Shown here: positions 26,636 through 35,859 of the stretch, piece by piece
How the letters are laid out: each line of letters begins with the position of its first letter
How positions within the stretch are numbered: the stretch's first letter is position 1
DNA from: Mycobacterium sp. PS03-16
GTDB lineage: Bacteria; Actinomycetota; Actinomycetes; Mycobacteriales; Mycobacteriaceae
Reading direction: 5' to 3'
DNA length: 64,000 bases
Assembly (NCBI RefSeq): GCF_004570325.1
Contig: NZ_SPQO01000018.1
Coordinates: 47,175 to 111,174, forward strand
The notes under the pieces: generated by a model
What the model saw: the letters and a program-made list of their open reading frames with translations, nothing else
Databases searched by the model: none
Told to the model about the DNA's origin: nothing
Made by a program: the position numbers and the translations under genes

Positions 26636-27310
26636 TCAGACGGTCAGCACCGCGTCGAGCGCGGAGTAGAACAGCCCGAGCCCGTCGTCGGACGGCCCGG
26701 TCAGCGCCTCGGTGGCGTGTTCGGGGTGCGGCATCAGGCCGACGACGCGTCCGTTGGCCGAGCTGATCCCGGCGATGTCCCGCATGGAGCCGTTGAGGTT
26801 CTCGCGGTAGCGGAACACCACCCGGCCCTCGCCCTCGAGTTCGTCGAGCACCTGCTCGCTGGCGACGTAGCGTCCCTCACCCGACTTGAGCGGGATCAGC
26901 AGATCAGCGCCCGCCTCGTACCGGGTGCTCCACGCGGAGGTGTTCGACTCGACGTGCAGCCAGATGTCGCGGCAGATGAAGTGCAGGCCGATGTTGCGGG
27001 TCAGGGCCCCGGGCAGCAGGCCGGCTTCGCACAGCACCTGAAAGCCATTGCAGATACCGAGCACCGGCATCCCCTGCTCGGCGGCGCGGATCACCTCACC
27101 CATGACGGGGGCGAACTTCGCGATCGCGCCCGCGCGGAGGTAGTCGCCGTAGGAGAAGCCGCCGGGAACGATCACCGCGTCGACGCCCTTGAGGTCGGCG
27201 TCGGCATGCCACAGGTTGACCGCCTCGCCGCCGGCGAGGCGTACGGCGCGGGCGGCGTCGATGTCGTCCAGCGACCCCGGGAACGTGATGACGCCGACGC
27301 GTGCGCTCAT
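26636..27310 (-). CDS. purQ: phosphoribosylformylglycinamidine synthase subunit PurQ
   Basis: PurQ (224 residues) is the glutaminase of FGAM synthetase: a class I amidotransferase with the nucleophile in [11 protein letters not shown] (C87) and the His/Glu pair in [10 protein letters not shown] (about residues 195-200). Ammonia is passed to PurL. The ATG overlaps the purS stop by four bases (ATGA), the usual purS-purQ arrangement. Confidence 0.97.
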   Translation of the reverse strand: MSARVGVITFPGSLDDIDAARAVRLAGGEAVNLWHADADLKGVDAVIVPGGFSYGDYLRAGAIAKFAPVMGEVIRAAEQGMPVLGICNGFQVLCEAGLLPGALTRNIGLHFICRDIWLHVESNTSAWSTRYEAGADLLIPLKSGEGRYVASEQVLDELEGEGRVVFRYRENLNGSMRDIAGISSANGRVVGLMPHPEHATEALTGPSDDGLGLFYSALDAVLTV

Positions 27311-27546
27311 GAGTCCTCCCTGGTCACCGACCAGTCTTCGATGACGGTGTTGGCCAGGAGCGATTCGGCGATCTCGGCCACCGTCTCGTCCGTGACGCTG
27401 CCGTCGATGTTCAATTCGAATCGTTTGCCTTGACGGACATCTGAGACGCCCGTCACACCGAGACGCCCGAGCGCGCCGACGATCGCCTGCCCCTGAGGGT
27501 CGAGGATCTCAGCCTTGGGCATCACGTGCACCACAACCTTCGCCAC
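27307..27546 (-). CDS. purS: phosphoribosylformylglycinamidine synthase subunit PurS
   Basis: This 79-residue protein (Rv0787A) bridges PurL and PurQ. It has the PurS features [19 protein letters not shown] and [17 protein letters not shown]. The GTG start is seven bases after a TAAAGT hexamer. PurS-purQ forms a two-gene unit away from purL. Confidence 0.95.
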   Translation of the reverse strand: MAKVVVHVMPKAEILDPQGQAIVGALGRLGVTGVSDVRQGKRFELNIDGSVTDETVAEIAESLLANTVIEDWSVTREDS

Positions 27547-27553
27547 GGCGACA

Positions 27554-27559
27554 ACTTTA
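27554..27559 (-). promoter_or_regulatory. -10 element (TAAAGT) of purS-purQ
   Basis: Minus-strand TAAAGT ends seven bases before the purS GTG, which predicts a leaderless or nearly leaderless mRNA. Confidence 0.5.
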
Positions 27560-27582
27560 CCGGTGACGCGGCGTGTCGCCGC

Positions 27583-28248
27583 CTACCGGCATGATCCGAC
27601 GTAGGCCGTGCACAGCGGGGCGGCCAACGCGTCCAGGACGGCGCGGTCGGAGACCGCCGGCCAGCGCGTGTTCGGCAACGGCGTCGACCACATCGCGAGC
27701 TCGGCGATCGTGCCGCTTCGCGGGTCGGCCATGAGGTACTGGTGCAGTACCGAGCGGTCCGGTGACGTGAGCACGGCCGCCACCCGGGTCGGCTCGGCGA
27801 GCGTGACCGACGGTGACACCGGCGGCGCGGTCAGTTGGCAGGCCCGCAGCGCCGCGACCGCGTCGCCGAACACGGTGGACGCCAGCTCACCGCTCTGCCA
27901 CGCGTCCCCACGCCAGTGCATGAGCTGCGCCCGCAGCCGCCACTGCCCGTCGGCTCCGGTGGCCTCGGCCCTGGCCGTCACCGCCCACGCGCGGGGATCC
28001 TCGGCCGCGGTCGGCACCCCGCACAGCTCCTCGAACCGGAACCGCGGGTGGACCGCGGTGACCGCCAGACCCGACAGCTCCGGCCAGCGGTACACCTCGT
28101 AGAGCGGGATCGAGGTGGGCGCGATCCACGCCGACCGCGGTATCCGGTCACAGCTCGGTGGGCAGTCCAGCGGCTGCCCCCAGGCCGCTGCCGGTGTGAT
28201 CAACGCCATTGCGCAGCCGGCCAACACCGACGCCACCAGCCACCGCAT
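27583..28248 (-). CDS. secreted protein of unknown function
   Basis: The 221-residue product begins MRWLVASVLAGCAMALITP and has a Sec signal peptide that would be cut near AWGQ (about residue 25). Six cysteines in the mature part (CPPSC at the start, LCG, RACQ, and LCTAYVGSC at the end) suggest disulfides outside the cell. No family is recognised with confidence; relatives sit next to purS/purQ in mycobacteria (the position of Rv0787). The ATG at 28248 is preferred because an upstream start would precede the signal peptide by 23 residues. It is transcribed away from the metallo-hydrolase gene with 45 bases between the starts. Confidence 0.65.
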   Translation of the reverse strand: MRWLVASVLAGCAMALITPAAAWGQPLDCPPSCDRIPRSAWIAPTSIPLYEVYRWPELSGLAVTAVHPRFRFEELCGVPTAAEDPRAWAVTARAEATGADGQWRLRAQLMHWRGDAWQSGELASTVFGDAVAALRACQLTAPPVSPSVTLAEPTRVAAVLTSPDRSVLHQYLMADPRSGTIAELAMWSTPLPNTRWPAVSDRAVLDALAAPLCTAYVGSCR

Positions 28249-28293
28249 CCCGAACCCCCACGTACGGCCCCGCCCGAGCGCCACAATATAGCC

Positions 28294-28947
28294 ATGCAAT
28301 TGACCCATTTCGGGCATTCGTGCCTACTGGCGAATTTCTCCTCGGATTCCGGCGATGACACCACGGTTCTGTTCGATCCCGGCACGTTCTCGCACGGATT
28401 CGAAGGCATCACCGGACTTTCGGCGATCTTGATCACTCACCAGCACCCCGATCATGCCGACACCGAGCGGCTGCCGGCGCTGCTCGAGGCCAACCCGCAG
28501 GCCGCGCTGTACTGCGATCCGCAGACCGCGCAGCAACTGGGCGGGTCGTGGCGCGCCGTGCACGCGGGTGACGAATTCACCGTGGGGCACCTGACCGTCC
28601 GCGGTGTCGGCGGACAGCACGCGATCATCCATCCCGACCTGCCGCAGATCGACAACATCTCCTACCTGATCGGCGACGGCGACCATCCGGCCCGGTTGAT
28701 GCACCCGGGGGATGCCCTGTTCGCCCCCGGCGAGCCGGTCGACGTCTTGGCCACTCCCGCTGCGGCGCCGTGGATGAAGATCAGCGAGGCCGTCGACTAT
28801 CTGCGGGCGGTGGCGCCGGACCGGGCGGTGCCGATTCACCAGGGCATCATCGACCCCAGTGCGCGCGGCATCTTCTACGGCCGGCTCAGCGAGATGACCG
28901 ACACCGACTTCCGGGTGCTCGACGAGGAGAACGGCACCGAATTCTAG
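28294..28947 (+). CDS. metallo-beta-lactamase fold hydrolase (UlaG/YcbL-like)
   Basis: The 217-residue protein (Rv0786c counterpart) has the metal-binding HQHPDH motif at residues 49-54, a GGQHAIIHPD segment and a histidine in PIHQGIIDP, the set needed for a binuclear metal site of an MBL-fold hydrolase. It is cytoplasmic, with no signal peptide. Its substrate is unknown; relatives act on phosphoesters or lactones. Start MQLTHFGHSCLL is typical for the family. The stop TAG shares its bases with the stop of the convergent gene: CTAG at 28944-28947 serves both strands. Confidence 0.85.
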   Translation: MQLTHFGHSCLLANFSSDSGDDTTVLFDPGTFSHGFEGITGLSAILITHQHPDHADTERLPALLEANPQAALYCDPQTAQQLGGSWRAVHAGDEFTVGHLTVRGVGGQHAIIHPDLPQIDNISYLIGDGDHPARLMHPGDALFAPGEPVDVLATPAAAPWMKISEAVDYLRAVAPDRAVPIHQGIIDPSARGIFYGRLSEMTDTDFRVLDEENGTEF

Positions 28948-29648
28948 GCGGCGTCGGTCAGGGCGCGAAACGGCTCCCACTGGTACACCTGCGGCGCGCA
29001 CTGGTGCATCAGAGCCAGGTCGACCGCGTCGAGCGCGGCTTGGCGGGGGCCGGTCCGGCCGAGCTGCTTGGCCGAGATCGCCAGCCGCACTATGCCGGCG
29101 CGGCGGGCGGTGCGCTCGGCCGACAGCACGACGGTGCGGCACCACCACGGCTCGGCGACGAATCCGGCGCCGATACCGACCACCCGGGCCCGCACCGTGG
29201 TCTGCCGCACCAGATCGGTGACGCTGTTGAAGCCGGCGAGCAGTCGGAAACCGTTGCGCGGCAACGCTACCGCGGTGCCCTGGGACACCGACCAGCCCGG
29301 GGCGGCGAACAGTCGTGTGCGCAGGCCGAGATGTTCGAGCACCCGGTCGGCGCCCATCAACCGCAGGTTGGCCTCGTGCGCCTGCAGCGAGGCGAATTCG
29401 CTACGGCGTTTTTTGGTGGCGGCCTCGTCGAAGCCGTGCAGCACGATCGCGTCGCCGTCGGCCCGCCGGTCGCGCAGCCACTCGACGGTCGGCGCGTCCT
29501 TCTCGAGGTGGTAGCCGCCCTTGAGGCGCGGGGCGACCAGGTAGGACGCGGGCACGCCGCGGGTGTCGAGATCCGCGCGGAACGCCGCGACGTCGCTCAG
29601 GGTGCGGGCGCTGATGTGCGAGATCGACACGATGAGTTGTCCAGCCAC
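28944..29648 (-). CDS. DUF2334 polysaccharide-deacetylase-like protein
   Basis: The 234-residue protein fits DUF2334 (a distorted NodB/polysaccharide deacetylase fold): QLIVSISHISARTLSDV at the start, ASYLVAPRLKGGYHLEKDAP, a GDAIVLHGFDE motif with histidine and aspartate-type ligands, and LFAAPGWSVS. It may deacetylate an envelope polysaccharide, but it lacks a signal peptide in the chosen form. GTG 29648 is selected because mycobacterial relatives begin MAGQLIVS at that point; the longer upstream frame has no coding character. The stop codon is shared with the convergent MBL gene. Confidence 0.72.
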   Translation of the reverse strand: MAGQLIVSISHISARTLSDVAAFRADLDTRGVPASYLVAPRLKGGYHLEKDAPTVEWLRDRRADGDAIVLHGFDEAATKKRRSEFASLQAHEANLRLMGADRVLEHLGLRTRLFAAPGWSVSQGTAVALPRNGFRLLAGFNSVTDLVRQTTVRARVVGIGAGFVAEPWWCRTVVLSAERTARRAGIVRLAISAKQLGRTGPRQAALDAVDLALMHQCAPQVYQWEPFRALTDAA

Positions 29649-29721
29649 GTGCCCCAGTGTGACAACACCAGGTGTCGCGACGGTGGCTATGACGTCGACA
29701 ACAGCTGTCGATCCGGTGGTG

Positions 29722-30219
29722 TTATCCGGGCAGCACGGCCTCGATGGCCGCAATGACCTCCGGGGCGTCGGGTTCGGTGCGGGGACGGAACCGGTTGACC
29801 ACCTCACCGCCGGGCGCCAGCAGGAATTTCTCGAAGTTCCACTGCACGTCGCCGGCCTCGCCGGCGCTGTCGGGCGTCTTGGTCAGTTCGGCGTAGAGCG
29901 GGTGGCGGTTCGGCCCGTTGACGTCGGTCTTGGCCAGCAGCGGGAACGTCACGCCGTAGGTGGTGGAGCAGAACGTCTGGATTTCCTCCGCGGATCCGGG
30001 CTCCTGCCCCATGAACTGGTTGCACGGCACCCCGACGACGGTCAGTCCCCGGTCGCGGTAGTCCTGGGCCAGCTTCTCCAGCGCGCTGTACTGCGGTGTG
30101 AGGCCACATTTCGACGCGACGTTGACCACCAGCGTTGCGCCGTCGGCCAACTCGCGCAGTGTGGTGGACCGTCCGTCCAGCGTGTTGAGCTCGATGTCGG
30201 TCAGCGGCATGTCGGTCAT
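29722..30219 (-). CDS. glutathione-peroxidase-family thiol peroxidase
   Basis: The 165-residue enzyme has the family's catalytic tetrad: C38 in NVASKCGLTPQY, Gln/Asn in CNQFMGQEPGS (Q68) and W127-N128 in VQWNFEKFL. A second cysteine in FCSTTYG (C84) could act as resolving cysteine, so it probably works with thioredoxin or mycothiol rather than glutathione, which mycobacteria lack. It reduces hydrogen and organic peroxides in the cytoplasm. A TAGCGT hexamer six bases upstream of the ATG predicts a leaderless mRNA. Confidence 0.92.
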   Translation of the reverse strand: MTDMPLTDIELNTLDGRSTTLRELADGATLVVNVASKCGLTPQYSALEKLAQDYRDRGLTVVGVPCNQFMGQEPGSAEEIQTFCSTTYGVTFPLLAKTDVNGPNRHPLYAELTKTPDSAGEAGDVQWNFEKFLLAPGGEVVNRFRPRTEPDAPEVIAAIEAVLPG

Positions 30220-30225
30220 GAGCGG

Positions 30226-30231
30226 ACGCTA
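30226..30231 (-). promoter_or_regulatory. -10 element (TAGCGT) of the peroxidase gene
   Basis: Minus-strand TAGCGT ends six bases before the ATG at 30219, as expected for leaderless transcription. Confidence 0.5.
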
Positions 30232-30245
30232 CCGCACCGGGGCGC

Positions 30246-30800
30246 TCAGCTGGAGAACAGCATCCGTGCCGCGCGCTCCACCTCGGCCACCGGATCCCGT
30301 CCGGTGTCGATGATGTCGTTGAGCCACAGCATCGCGAAGCCGTGCACCAGCGACCAGGCGGCCAGCGCCGCGGCGTCGGGATCCTCGGCGGCGCGGCTGT
30401 CGGTGAGGGTGCCGACCCCGCGGCTCAGTTCGGCGCCCGCGGCGACCTGGGCCTGGATCAGGTCCGGGTTGGCCTCGTCGACCAGCGTCTTGTCGAACAT
30501 GACGGCGTAGTGGCCGGGATGCTCCACGGCGAAGCCGACGTAGGCCTTGGCGGCGTTGAGGAACGTCGGCCGCGCCCCCTCGAGCGCGCGGGCGAGCAGC
30601 CACCACCCCTGGGCCGCCAGGGCGGTGAACAGTCCGCGCCGGTCGGTGAAGTGGTGCGCCGGTGCGGCGTGGGACACCCCTGCCGTCCGGGCCAGTTCCC
30701 GCAGCGAGATGCCGTCGACCCCACGGGTGGCCACCATCTCGGCGGCGTGGGCGAGGATGACCGCCTTAAGGTCGCCGTGGTGGTAGCTCGTCTTCTCCAT
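30246..30800 (-). CDS. TetR-family regulator
   Basis: A 184-residue TetR repressor. The N-terminal helix-turn-helix runs from YHHGDLKAVILAHAAEMV to GVSHAAPAHHFTDRRGLF (about residues 5-58); the rest is the ligand-binding domain. Regulators with this HTH form (SHAAPAHHF) often act on neighbouring lipid or redox genes. It lies 26 bases ahead of the peroxidase gene on the same strand and could regulate it and itself. A TACGGT hexamer precedes its own ATG by five bases. Confidence 0.85.
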   Translation of the reverse strand: MEKTSYHHGDLKAVILAHAAEMVATRGVDGISLRELARTAGVSHAAPAHHFTDRRGLFTALAAQGWWLLARALEGARPTFLNAAKAYVGFAVEHPGHYAVMFDKTLVDEANPDLIQAQVAAGAELSRGVGTLTDSRAAEDPDAAALAAWSLVHGFAMLWLNDIIDTGRDPVAEVERAARMLFSS

Positions 30801-30842
30801 GGTTCACCGTAGCGCGGTCATCTTGACAGCGGCTAGATAAGC

Positions 30843-32987
30843 TCAGCTGTGCGGGCCGCCGAAGAAGGTGCCCGCCTGGCCGCTGCCGTAGTTGTCCGGA
30901 TCGGCGGTGGCCAGCAGCCACGCGTACTGGAACGCGGCCTCCTTCCACCGCTCGTAGCGGCCGCTGATCCCGCCGTGCCCGGCACTCATCTCGGTCTTGA
31001 GCAGCACCGGGTTGGTGTCGGTCTTCGCAGAGCGCAGCGCGGCAACCCATTTCGCCGGTTCGACGTAGTAGACCCGGGTGTCGTTGAGTGAGGTCATCGC
31101 GAGGATCGGCGGGTAGGCCTTGGCGGTGACGTTCTCGTACGGCGAATAGGACTTCATGTAGTGGTAGACGGTCTCGTCCTCGAGGGGGTTGCCCCACTCG
31201 TCCCACTCAGTCACCGTCAACGGCAGCGACGGATCGAGGATGGTGGTCAGCGGGTCGACGAACGGCACCTGGGCGAGGAAACCGGCGAACAACTCGGGCG
31301 CGAGGTTGGCCACGGCGCCGATCAGCAGGCCGCCCGCGCTGCCGCCGAGCGCCACCAGGTTCTGCGGGCGCGTGGTGTCGGTCGCGATGAGATGTCGTGC
31401 CACGGCGATGAAGTCGGTGAAGGTGTTGCCCTTCTCCAGCAGCTTGCCGTGTTCGTACCAGGGCCGGCCGAGTTCGCCACCACCCCGCACGTGGGCCACG
31501 GCGAACACCATGCCGCGGTCCATCAGGGACAACCGGGCGATGGAGAATCGAGGGTCCTCACACGATTCGTAGGCGCCGTACCCGTACAGCAATGTGGGCG
31601 CCGGGAATTGGAGACCGGCGCGGTGGACGATCGAGATCGGGATCCGGGCGCCGTCCGGCGCGACGGCCCAGTCGCGGCGTTCGACGTAGTCCTCGGGGTG
31701 GTAGTCGCCCAGTACCGGTTGTTCGCGCAGCAGCGTGCGCTCCCCCGTCGCCAGGTCGATGTCGTAGATGCGCACCGGGGTGACGAACGACGTGGCGCCG
31801 ACCCGCAGCTTCGGTGCATCCCAATTGGGGTTGGCGGCCAGGCCCGATGAGGTCAACTCCGTGTCGAACGTGATGTCCTCCGCGCGACCGTAGGAGCCGT
31901 CGGCGCCCAGCGGCCACAGCTGGATCTTCGGCAGCGCCTCTGCGCGATAGCTGATCACCAGGTGCCCCTCGAACGCGTCCACCGAGTCCAGCCGCACGTC
32001 CTCGCGGTGTTCGATCAGCGTGCGCCCGGCGGTCGGGTCGTCGACCGGGGTTTCGATGAGCGCGAAGTTCTCGGCGCCGTCGTTGTGCAGGATCAGGAAC
32101 CGGTCCTGCCCGCCGACCACCGCATGTTCCAGCGAGTACTCGACCCCGTCGCGGCGCGGCCACACCACGGTGAACTCGGCGTCGGCTGCGGCGGCGTCGG
32201 CGTAGCGCACCTCGGAGGTGACGGCGCTGCCGGCGGCGATGATCAGGTAGCGGTCGCTGCGGGTGCGGCCCACGCCGAGCCAATACCGTTCGTCGGGTTC
32301 GTGATACACCTTTTCGTCCGGCGTGTCGGCGCCGAGGCGGTGCCGCCACACGGTGTCGGGACGCCAGGCATCGTCGACGGTGGTGTAGTACACGGTGCGG
32401 TTGTCCGCGGCCCACGTCGCGCCGGCGCCGATGCCGGCGATGGTGTCGGCATACTGCTCACCGGTGCGCAGATCGCGGAAGCGCAAGGTGTACCGCTCGT
32501 CACCGACGGTGTCCACCGAGTACGCCAGGATGTTCCCGTCGATGCTGACCGACGCGGCGCCGAGCGCGAAGTAATCGTGCCCGTCTGCTTCGACGTTCTC
32601 ATCGAGCAACACCTGTTCGCCCGGAATCTCGGTGTTCTCGTCGAACACCGGCGGTGTCCAGTCGTCCGGATCGCTGACCGGGCACCGGCACTGGACGCCG
32701 TACTGCTTGCCCTCGAAACTGCGGCCGTAATACCACCAGTCACCGCGCCGGGTCGGCACCGACAGGTCGGTCTCCTTGGTGCGGGCCTTGATCTCGTCGA
32801 AGATCTTCTGCCGCAACGGCGCCAGGTGCTCGGTCTGGGCCTCGGTGTAGGCGTTCTCGGCCTCCAGATGGGCCAGCACCTCGGGGTCGGTCTTGTCGCG
32901 CAACCACTCGTACGGGTCGAGGAAGACGTCGCCGTGGTGCTCACGACGCTGCTCGATCCGCTTGGCCTGCGGCGGTGCGCCGGTCAT
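30843..32987 (-). CDS. ptrB: oligopeptidase B (S9 prolyl oligopeptidase family)
   Basis: The 714-residue enzyme cleaves peptides after basic residues in the cytoplasm. An N-terminal beta-propeller (about 70-420) covers the C-terminal hydrolase domain with [15 protein letters not shown], the nucleophile serine near residue 549 in [13 protein letters not shown], and the histidine in [13 protein letters not shown]. It is intact here, while M. tuberculosis carries it in two adjacent genes (Rv0781-Rv0782). The ATG at 32987 overlaps the purC stop (ATGA), so it is expressed with purC. The six residues of an upstream in-frame extension are not used. Confidence 0.92.
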   Translation of the reverse strand: MTGAPPQAKRIEQRREHHGDVFLDPYEWLRDKTDPEVLAHLEAENAYTEAQTEHLAPLRQKIFDEIKARTKETDLSVPTRRGDWWYYGRSFEGKQYGVQCRCPVSDPDDWTPPVFDENTEIPGEQVLLDENVEADGHDYFALGAASVSIDGNILAYSVDTVGDERYTLRFRDLRTGEQYADTIAGIGAGATWAADNRTVYYTTVDDAWRPDTVWRHRLGADTPDEKVYHEPDERYWLGVGRTRSDRYLIIAAGSAVTSEVRYADAAAADAEFTVVWPRRDGVEYSLEHAVVGGQDRFLILHNDGAENFALIETPVDDPTAGRTLIEHREDVRLDSVDAFEGHLVISYRAEALPKIQLWPLGADGSYGRAEDITFDTELTSSGLAANPNWDAPKLRVGATSFVTPVRIYDIDLATGERTLLREQPVLGDYHPEDYVERRDWAVAPDGARIPISIVHRAGLQFPAPTLLYGYGAYESCEDPRFSIARLSLMDRGMVFAVAHVRGGGELGRPWYEHGKLLEKGNTFTDFIAVARHLIATDTTRPQNLVALGGSAGGLLIGAVANLAPELFAGFLAQVPFVDPLTTILDPSLPLTVTEWDEWGNPLEDETVYHYMKSYSPYENVTAKAYPPILAMTSLNDTRVYYVEPAKWVAALRSAKTDTNPVLLKTEMSAGHGGISGRYERWKEAAFQYAWLLATADPDNYGSGQAGTFFGGPHS

Positions 32988-33877
32988 GCGCGCGCTCCGA
33001 TCCACGCGTCGAAGCTACGGCCCGAGATGCGTTCGTACGCCTCGATGTAGCGGGCGCGCGTCACGTCGACGATCTCGGCGGGCAGCGGGGGCGGCGGCTG
33101 ATCGCCGTTACGGTCCCAGCCCGAGTCCGGGCCCGTCAACCAGTTACGGACGAACTGCTTGTCGTAGCTGGCCTGCACCTCGCCCTCGCGGTAGCCGTCG
33201 GCGTACCAGTACCGCGACGAGTCGGGCGTGAACACCTCGTCGGCGAGCACCAGGGTGCCCTCGGCGTCCACACCGAACTCGAACTTCGTGTCGGCGATGA
33301 TGATTCCCTTCGTCAACGCGTGCTCGGCGCCCTGGCGGTAGATCCGCAGGGTGTGTTCGCGCAGTTCGGTGGCTCGCTGTTCGCCGACCAGGCCGACGGT
33401 GTCGGCGAAGCTGATGTTCTCGTCATGCTCCCCCAGCTCCGCCTTGCTGGCCGGGGTGTAGAGCGGCTCGGCGAATCGGCTCGCCTCGGTCAGCCCGGGC
33501 GGCAACTCGATACCGCACAGCGTGCCGGTGTTGCGGTAGTCGATCAGGCCCGACCCGGTCAGGTAGCCGCGTGCCACACACTCCACCGGAAGCATCTCCA
33601 GCCGGCGAACCACCAGCGCGCGGCCGAGCACCTCCTCCGGGATGCGCGGATCGTCGGCCGGCCCGGCGAGGTGGTTGGGCGCGTCGATCACATCGAAGAA
33701 GAACACGCTCATCGCGGTGAGGATCCGGCCCTTGTCCGGGATCTCCGAGGACAGGACGTGGTCGTACGCCGAGATGCGATCGGTCGCCACGAACAGCAGG
33801 TGCTCGTCGTCGATGCGGTACAGCTCGCGAACCTTGCCGCTGGCCAGATGGCGGTAGTCGGACAGAGCGGGGCGCAT
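32984..33877 (-). CDS. purC: SAICAR synthetase
   Basis: PurC (297 residues) joins CAIR with aspartate using ATP to give SAICAR. The start [20 protein letters not shown] matches the mycobacterial enzyme exactly in position (Rv0780, same length). [28 protein letters not shown] and [10 protein letters not shown] are conserved segments. ATG 33877 is preceded at six bases by TATGCT, which predicts a leaderless mRNA; 23 residues of upstream frame are excluded. ptrB is translationally coupled downstream. Confidence 0.97.
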   Translation of the reverse strand: MRPALSDYRHLASGKVRELYRIDDEHLLFVATDRISAYDHVLSSEIPDKGRILTAMSVFFFDVIDAPNHLAGPADDPRIPEEVLGRALVVRRLEMLPVECVARGYLTGSGLIDYRNTGTLCGIELPPGLTEASRFAEPLYTPASKAELGEHDENISFADTVGLVGEQRATELREHTLRIYRQGAEHALTKGIIIADTKFEFGVDAEGTLVLADEVFTPDSSRYWYADGYREGEVQASYDKQFVRNWLTGPDSGWDRNGDQPPPPLPAEIVDVTRARYIEAYERISGRSFDAWIGARA

Positions 33878-33883
33878 CGGGCC

Positions 33884-33889
33884 AGCATA
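33884..33889 (-). promoter_or_regulatory. -10 element (TATGCT) for leaderless purC
   Basis: Minus-strand TATGCT is separated from the purC ATG by six bases (33878-33883). Confidence 0.55.
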
Positions 33890-33944
33890 AGTTCCCCGAC
33901 GACTGCGCTCCTGCCCGCCGTCTCCATCGGGCAGCATCGGACAC

Positions 33945-34562
33945 ATGAGTTCGCGCTTCGTGCCCTACGCCACCACACCCGGCCGCCTGCTGGGCCAGCT
34001 GGTCAGCGACATCCTGGTGGTGATCTGGACGCTGATCTGGCTGCTCGTCGGCATGGCGGTGCATGCGGCGGTGGACACCATCGCCCAGGTCGGCCGTCAG
34101 GTCGAGGCGGGCGCCAACGGCATCGCCGACAACCTCGAGTCGGCGGGAAACCAGACCGACGACGTGCCACTGCTCGGCGACGCATTACGCGGACCGCTCA
34201 ACGCCGCCGGCGAGGCGGCGCTCGACATCGCCGGCGCCGGCCACAACCTGGACAGCACCGCCTCCTGGCTGGCGTGGGTGCTGGCGTTGGCGGTGGCGTC
34301 GCCGCCGATCCTGGCCGTCGCGATGCCGTGGCTGTTCCTTCGGATCCGGTTCTTCCGGCGCAAGTGGACGGCTCTCGCGCTGGCGGCCACGCCGGCCGGT
34401 GAACAGCTGCTGGCGCTGCGGGCGCTGGCCAACCGGCCGCTGGCCAAGCTGGTCAGCATCGACGACGACCCGGTCGCGGCCTGGCGCAACCAGGACATCG
34501 CCGCGATCCGCGGCCTCGCCACGCTGGAACTGCGCTCCGCGGGCATCGCCCGCCGCCTTTGA
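33945..34562 (+). CDS. membrane protein of unknown function (Rv0779c family)
   Basis: The 205-residue protein has a hydrophobic segment at about residues 18-42 ([20 protein letters not shown]) and another at about 107-130 ([25 protein letters not shown]). Between them is a helical stretch with several Asn and Asp residues that probably lies outside, and a cytoplasmic basic tail follows. No function is known. Its place opposite purC is the same as that of Rv0779c in M. tuberculosis. The ATG is preceded by a weak purine-rich site only. Confidence 0.75.
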   Translation: MSSRFVPYATTPGRLLGQLVSDILVVIWTLIWLLVGMAVHAAVDTIAQVGRQVEAGANGIADNLESAGNQTDDVPLLGDALRGPLNAAGEAALDIAGAGHNLDSTASWLAWVLALAVASPPILAVAMPWLFLRIRFFRRKWTALALAATPAGEQLLALRALANRPLAKLVSIDDDPVAAWRNQDIAAIRGLATLELRSAGIARRL

Positions 34563-34628
34563 CCAACCGTGATTTCAGCGCGCTGATCGACGCTCAACGC
34601 ACGTATCCGCGCCGAATCCGCCCGAGGG

Positions 34629-35204
34629 TCAGCGCGCGGTGAATCGCCGCAGCGCCGCCCCGAACGGATGCCGCACGGTCACCGACCCCATCCGGACCCG
34701 GCCCCGAAGCACCACGTGCAGCCGCGGCGACGGTGGTGACGCGGCCACCCGCACGGTCGCGCTGCCCGCCACCGTCTCGATGCCCGCGATATCGGCGGTG
34801 GCGTCGTCGGGAACGATGATCTCGGTGGAGCTGCAGTAATCGTCGACCTCGATCTCCACGACCGAGCTCTGCAGCACCGCCGACCGGAAGTCGAGCGAGG
34901 TGTCGCACATCCGGGTGTTGAGCGAGATCCGCGGCGGCACCGTCCACCTTCCCTTGCGGGACACCGTCGTCATCCGCGCCCGCAGTTGCGCAGGCGCCGT
35001 GGCCGGCGCGACCGCGCGCCCGAACGGCAGATCGTGCAGCACGGCGTCGAGGTCGCCGCGGGTGCGGGCGGCCAGCACATGGTCCACCCGGTCGGAGTAC
35101 TCGTCGAGGGTCAGCATGCCCTCGCCGACGGCGCGTTCGAGGATCCGCCGGACCCCGGTCCGGTCGGCGTCGGAAATCCTCATGTGCGCGTCGCCCGTCC
35201 CCAT
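34629..35204 (-). CDS. DUF1707 protein with C-terminal adhesin/LiaF-like region
   Basis: The 191-residue protein has an N-terminal DUF1707 domain, recognisable from MRISDADRTGVRRILERAVGE and LTLDEYSDRVDHVLAARTRGDLDAVL (residues 8-60), followed by a beta-rich region resembling the LiaF/DUF2154 C-terminus. DUF1707 modules occur in many actinobacterial proteins that have no known function. No membrane segment is visible. It is the last of the purB-cyp126 gene row on this strand, but TAGCCT seven bases before its ATG indicates its own promoter. Confidence 0.8.
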   Translation of the reverse strand: MGTGDAHMRISDADRTGVRRILERAVGEGMLTLDEYSDRVDHVLAARTRGDLDAVLHDLPFGRAVAPATAPAQLRARMTTVSRKGRWTVPPRISLNTRMCDTSLDFRSAVLQSSVVEIEVDDYCSSTEIIVPDDATADIAGIETVAGSATVRVAASPPSPRLHVVLRGRVRMGSVTVRHPFGAALRRFTAR

Positions 35205-35214
35205 GCGTTCGAGG

Positions 35215-35667
35215 CTAACCGTGTCGCTCGGCGACCTCGGCGAGGCGGTCCAGCGACGCCTTGAGCTTGGCGCCGGTGGTGTCGCGGGCGCGTTTCATCC
35301 GCGCTTCGTCGGTCAGCTGGGTCCAGTCGTAGGTGTGGGTCACCAGCGTGCGGTCGGCCCCCAACGGCTCGAGCTCCCACCGCCACAGATGGCCCGGCGG
35401 CGGGCTGTCCGGTTCCGAGGGCCGCCACGCGATCAGGCGCCCCTCCTCGAATTCGACGACGTGGTTGTGCCGTTGCGCGCCGGTGGTGATCGCCATGGTG
35501 AACACGTCGCCGACCGCACGGACGCGCTGCCCGCCCGGCGCCTCGCTGAGATTGTCGTTGGCGTCCCACTCCGGCTGCCTGGCCGGGTCGGCGATCAGTT
35601 CGAAGATCACGTCGGCCGGCGCCTCGACATCGCGCCCGACGCTGACGATCCGCATGAAATCACCCAT
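35215..35667 (-). CDS. SRPBCC (START-like) family protein
   Basis: A 150-residue protein of the polyketide-cyclase/START type: MRIVSVGRDVEAPADVIFEL begins the helix-grip fold, and LIADPARQPEWD is the usual first-helix signature. These proteins bind hydrophobic ligands in a cavity. The ligand is unknown; location after a P450 gene would fit a lipid or polyketide substrate. A TACCGT hexamer (35675-35680) seven bases before the ATG indicates a leaderless mRNA. Confidence 0.82.
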   Translation of the reverse strand: MGDFMRIVSVGRDVEAPADVIFELIADPARQPEWDANDNLSEAPGGQRVRAVGDVFTMAITTGAQRHNHVVEFEEGRLIAWRPSEPDSPPPGHLWRWELEPLGADRTLVTHTYDWTQLTDEARMKRARDTTGAKLKASLDRLAEVAERHG

Positions 35668-35674
35668 GTCCCCG

Positions 35675-35680
35675 ACGGTA
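35675..35680 (-). promoter_or_regulatory. -10 element (TACCGT) of the SRPBCC gene
   Basis: Minus-strand TACCGT ends seven bases before the ATG at 35667. Confidence 0.45.
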
Positions 35681-35694
35681 CGACAGTGGCCCGG

Positions 35695-35859
35695 TCAGGC
35701 GCCCCGCCGCCAACTTCGGATCGCGGCCACGACCAGGCAGGGCAGCAGCGCCGCCGCGAGCACCATCAGTGGCTCGCCGACGATCCGGTGCCCGTGGTCC
35801 ATCGCCGCGAACGACACGATGCCCGTCGCCATGACCGCAGCGAACCCGTCCGGCTTCAC
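35695..35859 (-). pseudogene. 54-residue remnant of a TDT (TehA/C4-dicarboxylate) transporter
   Basis: The frame reads [21 protein letters not shown] and continues HGHRIVGEPLMVLAAALLPCLVVAAIRSWRRGA, ending after 54 residues. PDGFAAVMATGIVSFAA is the first-helix signature of the tellurite-resistance/dicarboxylate (TDT) family, whose full members have about ten helices and over 300 residues. Only two helices remain and 27 bases later the SRPBCC gene begins, so the rest is absent rather than frameshifted. The GTG overlaps the cyp126 stop as GTGA, so it may still be translated. It could alternatively be a short functional membrane peptide. Confidence 0.5.
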
